This document shows, in pieces, positions 62,849 through 64,000 of a stretch of DNA of 64,000 nucleotides. The notes beneath the pieces are model-generated. The model worked only from the letters and a program-made list of their open reading frames with translations. It ran no database searches and was not told where the DNA came from. Location: positions 580,094 through 644,093 of the forward strand of contig KB311872.1 in assembly GCA_000328365.1 (NCBI GenBank), in the 5' to 3' direction. Positions within the stretch are counted from its first letter, which is position 1. The number at the start of each line of letters is the position of its first letter. Position numbers and translations under genes: made by a program. This DNA comes from Capitella teleta (Eukaryota; Annelida; Polychaeta; Capitellidae).

Positions 62849-63110
62849 TCTACGAGTAAAACCCAAATAAAAAACACTAGAAACTGTGTTCAATCAAGTC
62901 AATTAGGATAGCCACAAATGCTAATCAGCGCTGATCAGTTGGATCAAATATATAATCTGTGACAGCTTCGTGATGTTTATTTACATGTGTCCGTTTTGAA
63001 TACGAAACGCGTGGTTCAAGGGAAATCTCGACTTATATTTGGGACGCTATGATCAGCAACATAGAAATCGACTTCAATAGCGTTTGTCTCACGTGACGTC
63101 ATCACTTTGT
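62849..63110 (-). promoter_or_regulatory. Upstream region of TMEM129 with overlapping E-box and CRE
   Basis: About 245 bases upstream of the start codon, CACGTG (63090-63095) overlaps the full CRE palindrome TGACGTCA (63094-63101). This composite could bind USF/MITF-type and ATF/CREB-type factors and resembles elements of the unfolded-protein response, which would suit an ERAD gene. I see no clear TATA box. The start of transcription is not identified. Confidence 0.4.
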
Positions 63111-64000
63111 GTGCCCAAATAAAAATTCGGACAAAATCTTCAAAATGCGCGCTTTCTTGACAACGCCTTGAACAGGCATGGGTATTTATGTTTTTCCAGT
63201 TTATGTACGAAATTGCGCTCCGATTGTGTTGATATCAAATGAATCGAGTCAGACATACGTTCAGCTTAATTTTTAATCAGGATTACAGGGTTTTATAGAG
63301 TTTTACACTCGAAACGAATTAAATCTGTCCCGAGTCTGAACTTTCATAACGCACTCAGAGCACTATAGACGTTATGCTTATCCATTCGGCCTCTCTTGTT
63401 TTGCGTACAAAACATCCGGCCAAGCGTAAAAAAATTCAAGAAAATGGTTATCTTCAGGTGCTTGGGAAGTTATGCGTGCTGAGGTGGCTTAAAAATACTA
63501 ATTTTCATGATAAATCGATGGGGGCTATAGTTAAGCAACCTGACCCTGGGATCAGCATCAATTGATCACTGATCAATGCAGTGAATGGTCAGTCAATACA
63601 GTCACAGAGTGCCTAAGAGTCATAGATTCTATCATAGTATCATTCATAGTGATTATTAAAGCACGTGTTGATACTGAGAATCATCTGCTAGGAATCATTC
63701 CCTCATAGGTGTGGAGCCATGAATGGTAAAACGTACATGCCTGTTGGCGGCTAAAATAAGGGAACGAGAGGTAGGCCCCTAATGTATATGTATACATCAG
63801 TTAAACCACAAACATTTAAGTTACTTATTGGAGTACAGCAGAAGCTTAAAATTTTACTGCCATCAAAATTAAGTGCTTTATGACATAGAATATGGATATA
63901 CCGAAGATTCAGCGTAGAATAATATTGCCCTTACAAGCAAAAACTGTACAACTTATTCCTTGAAATTACTCTTTTACATCAATAAAAATGGAGTGTTCTA
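63111..64000. other. Right flank, no gene seen
   Basis: Beyond the E-box/CRE composite it holds only dispersed-word cluster 5 and chance open frames. Confidence 0.5.
63342..63376. repeat. Dispersed CATAACGCACT word, cluster 5
   Basis: TTCATAACGCACT and CGTTATGC form an inverted pair upstream of TMEM129. Confidence 0.7.

Noticed and set aside
1-64000. Retrovirus, LTR or Polinton remnants
   Set aside because: I looked for integrase, protease, capsid, polymerase B and long terminal repeats in the translated frames and saw none.

Overview
The window is eukaryotic, animal, nuclear DNA: one clear spliced gene at the right end and about 61 kb of gene-poor sequence carrying tRNA-derived SINEs, LINE remnants, MITE-like inverted-repeat elements, minisatellites and simple repeats. 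The gene, an orthologue of vertebrate TMEM129, encodes 362 residues, the length I recall for the human protein. Abundant AGGCCTA/TAGGCCTAC words, the SINE content and the base composition (A+T-rich) remind me of a marine invertebrate deuterostome such as an echinoderm or hemichordate. That placement is an impression, not a demonstration.

Layout. From 1 to about 11 kb I see no gene, only an almost perfect palindrome (3283-3325), CRE-type sites, one NRF1-type site and A-rich tracts. At 11.1-11.5 kb and 13.3-13.7 kb lie two arrays of one 32-bp minisatellite. From 13.7 to 27 kb there are purine/pyrimidine tracts and scattered promoter-like motifs. At 27.1-27.7 kb a tRNA-Cys-like SINE (minus strand) is followed by a fragment of another tRNA-derived repeat. 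At 31.9-32.7 kb lies a decayed LINE reverse-transcriptase fragment (minus strand). From 33 to 43.8 kb there are simple repeats and promoter-like CCAAT, ETS and YY1 motifs. From 43.8 to 45.5 kb there is a nest of repeats: a Leu/Ser-tRNA-like SINE with a poly-A tail, a short minisatellite, a second copy of the 27-kb SINE, a 307-bp MITE-like element with CRE sites in its ends, and a cluster of a dispersed CATAACGCACTT word. From 46 to 58 kb the sequence is locally GC-richer, with G-rich tracts, a possible homeodomain cluster and weak exon candidates near 52.7-53.6 kb. At 58.6 kb is a tRNA-like repeat, at 59.0-59.6 kb a MEF2-type motif pair beside an inverted-repeat element, and at 60.4 kb another LINE fragment. 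TMEM129 occupies 61045-62848 on the minus strand, and its upstream flank holds an E-box/CRE composite.

How it works together: only TMEM129 can be given a biochemical role (ER-membrane RING ubiquitin ligase in ER-associated degradation). The rest is best read as intergenic or regulatory DNA, or long introns of genes whose exons I cannot recognise. The most unusual features are the dispersed 12-mer AAGTGCGTTATG, the excess of full TGACGTCA palindromes, and the twin 32-bp arrays whose repeats carry a B-box-like core. I found no complete new protein system, and most open frames of 60-200 codons here look like chance.
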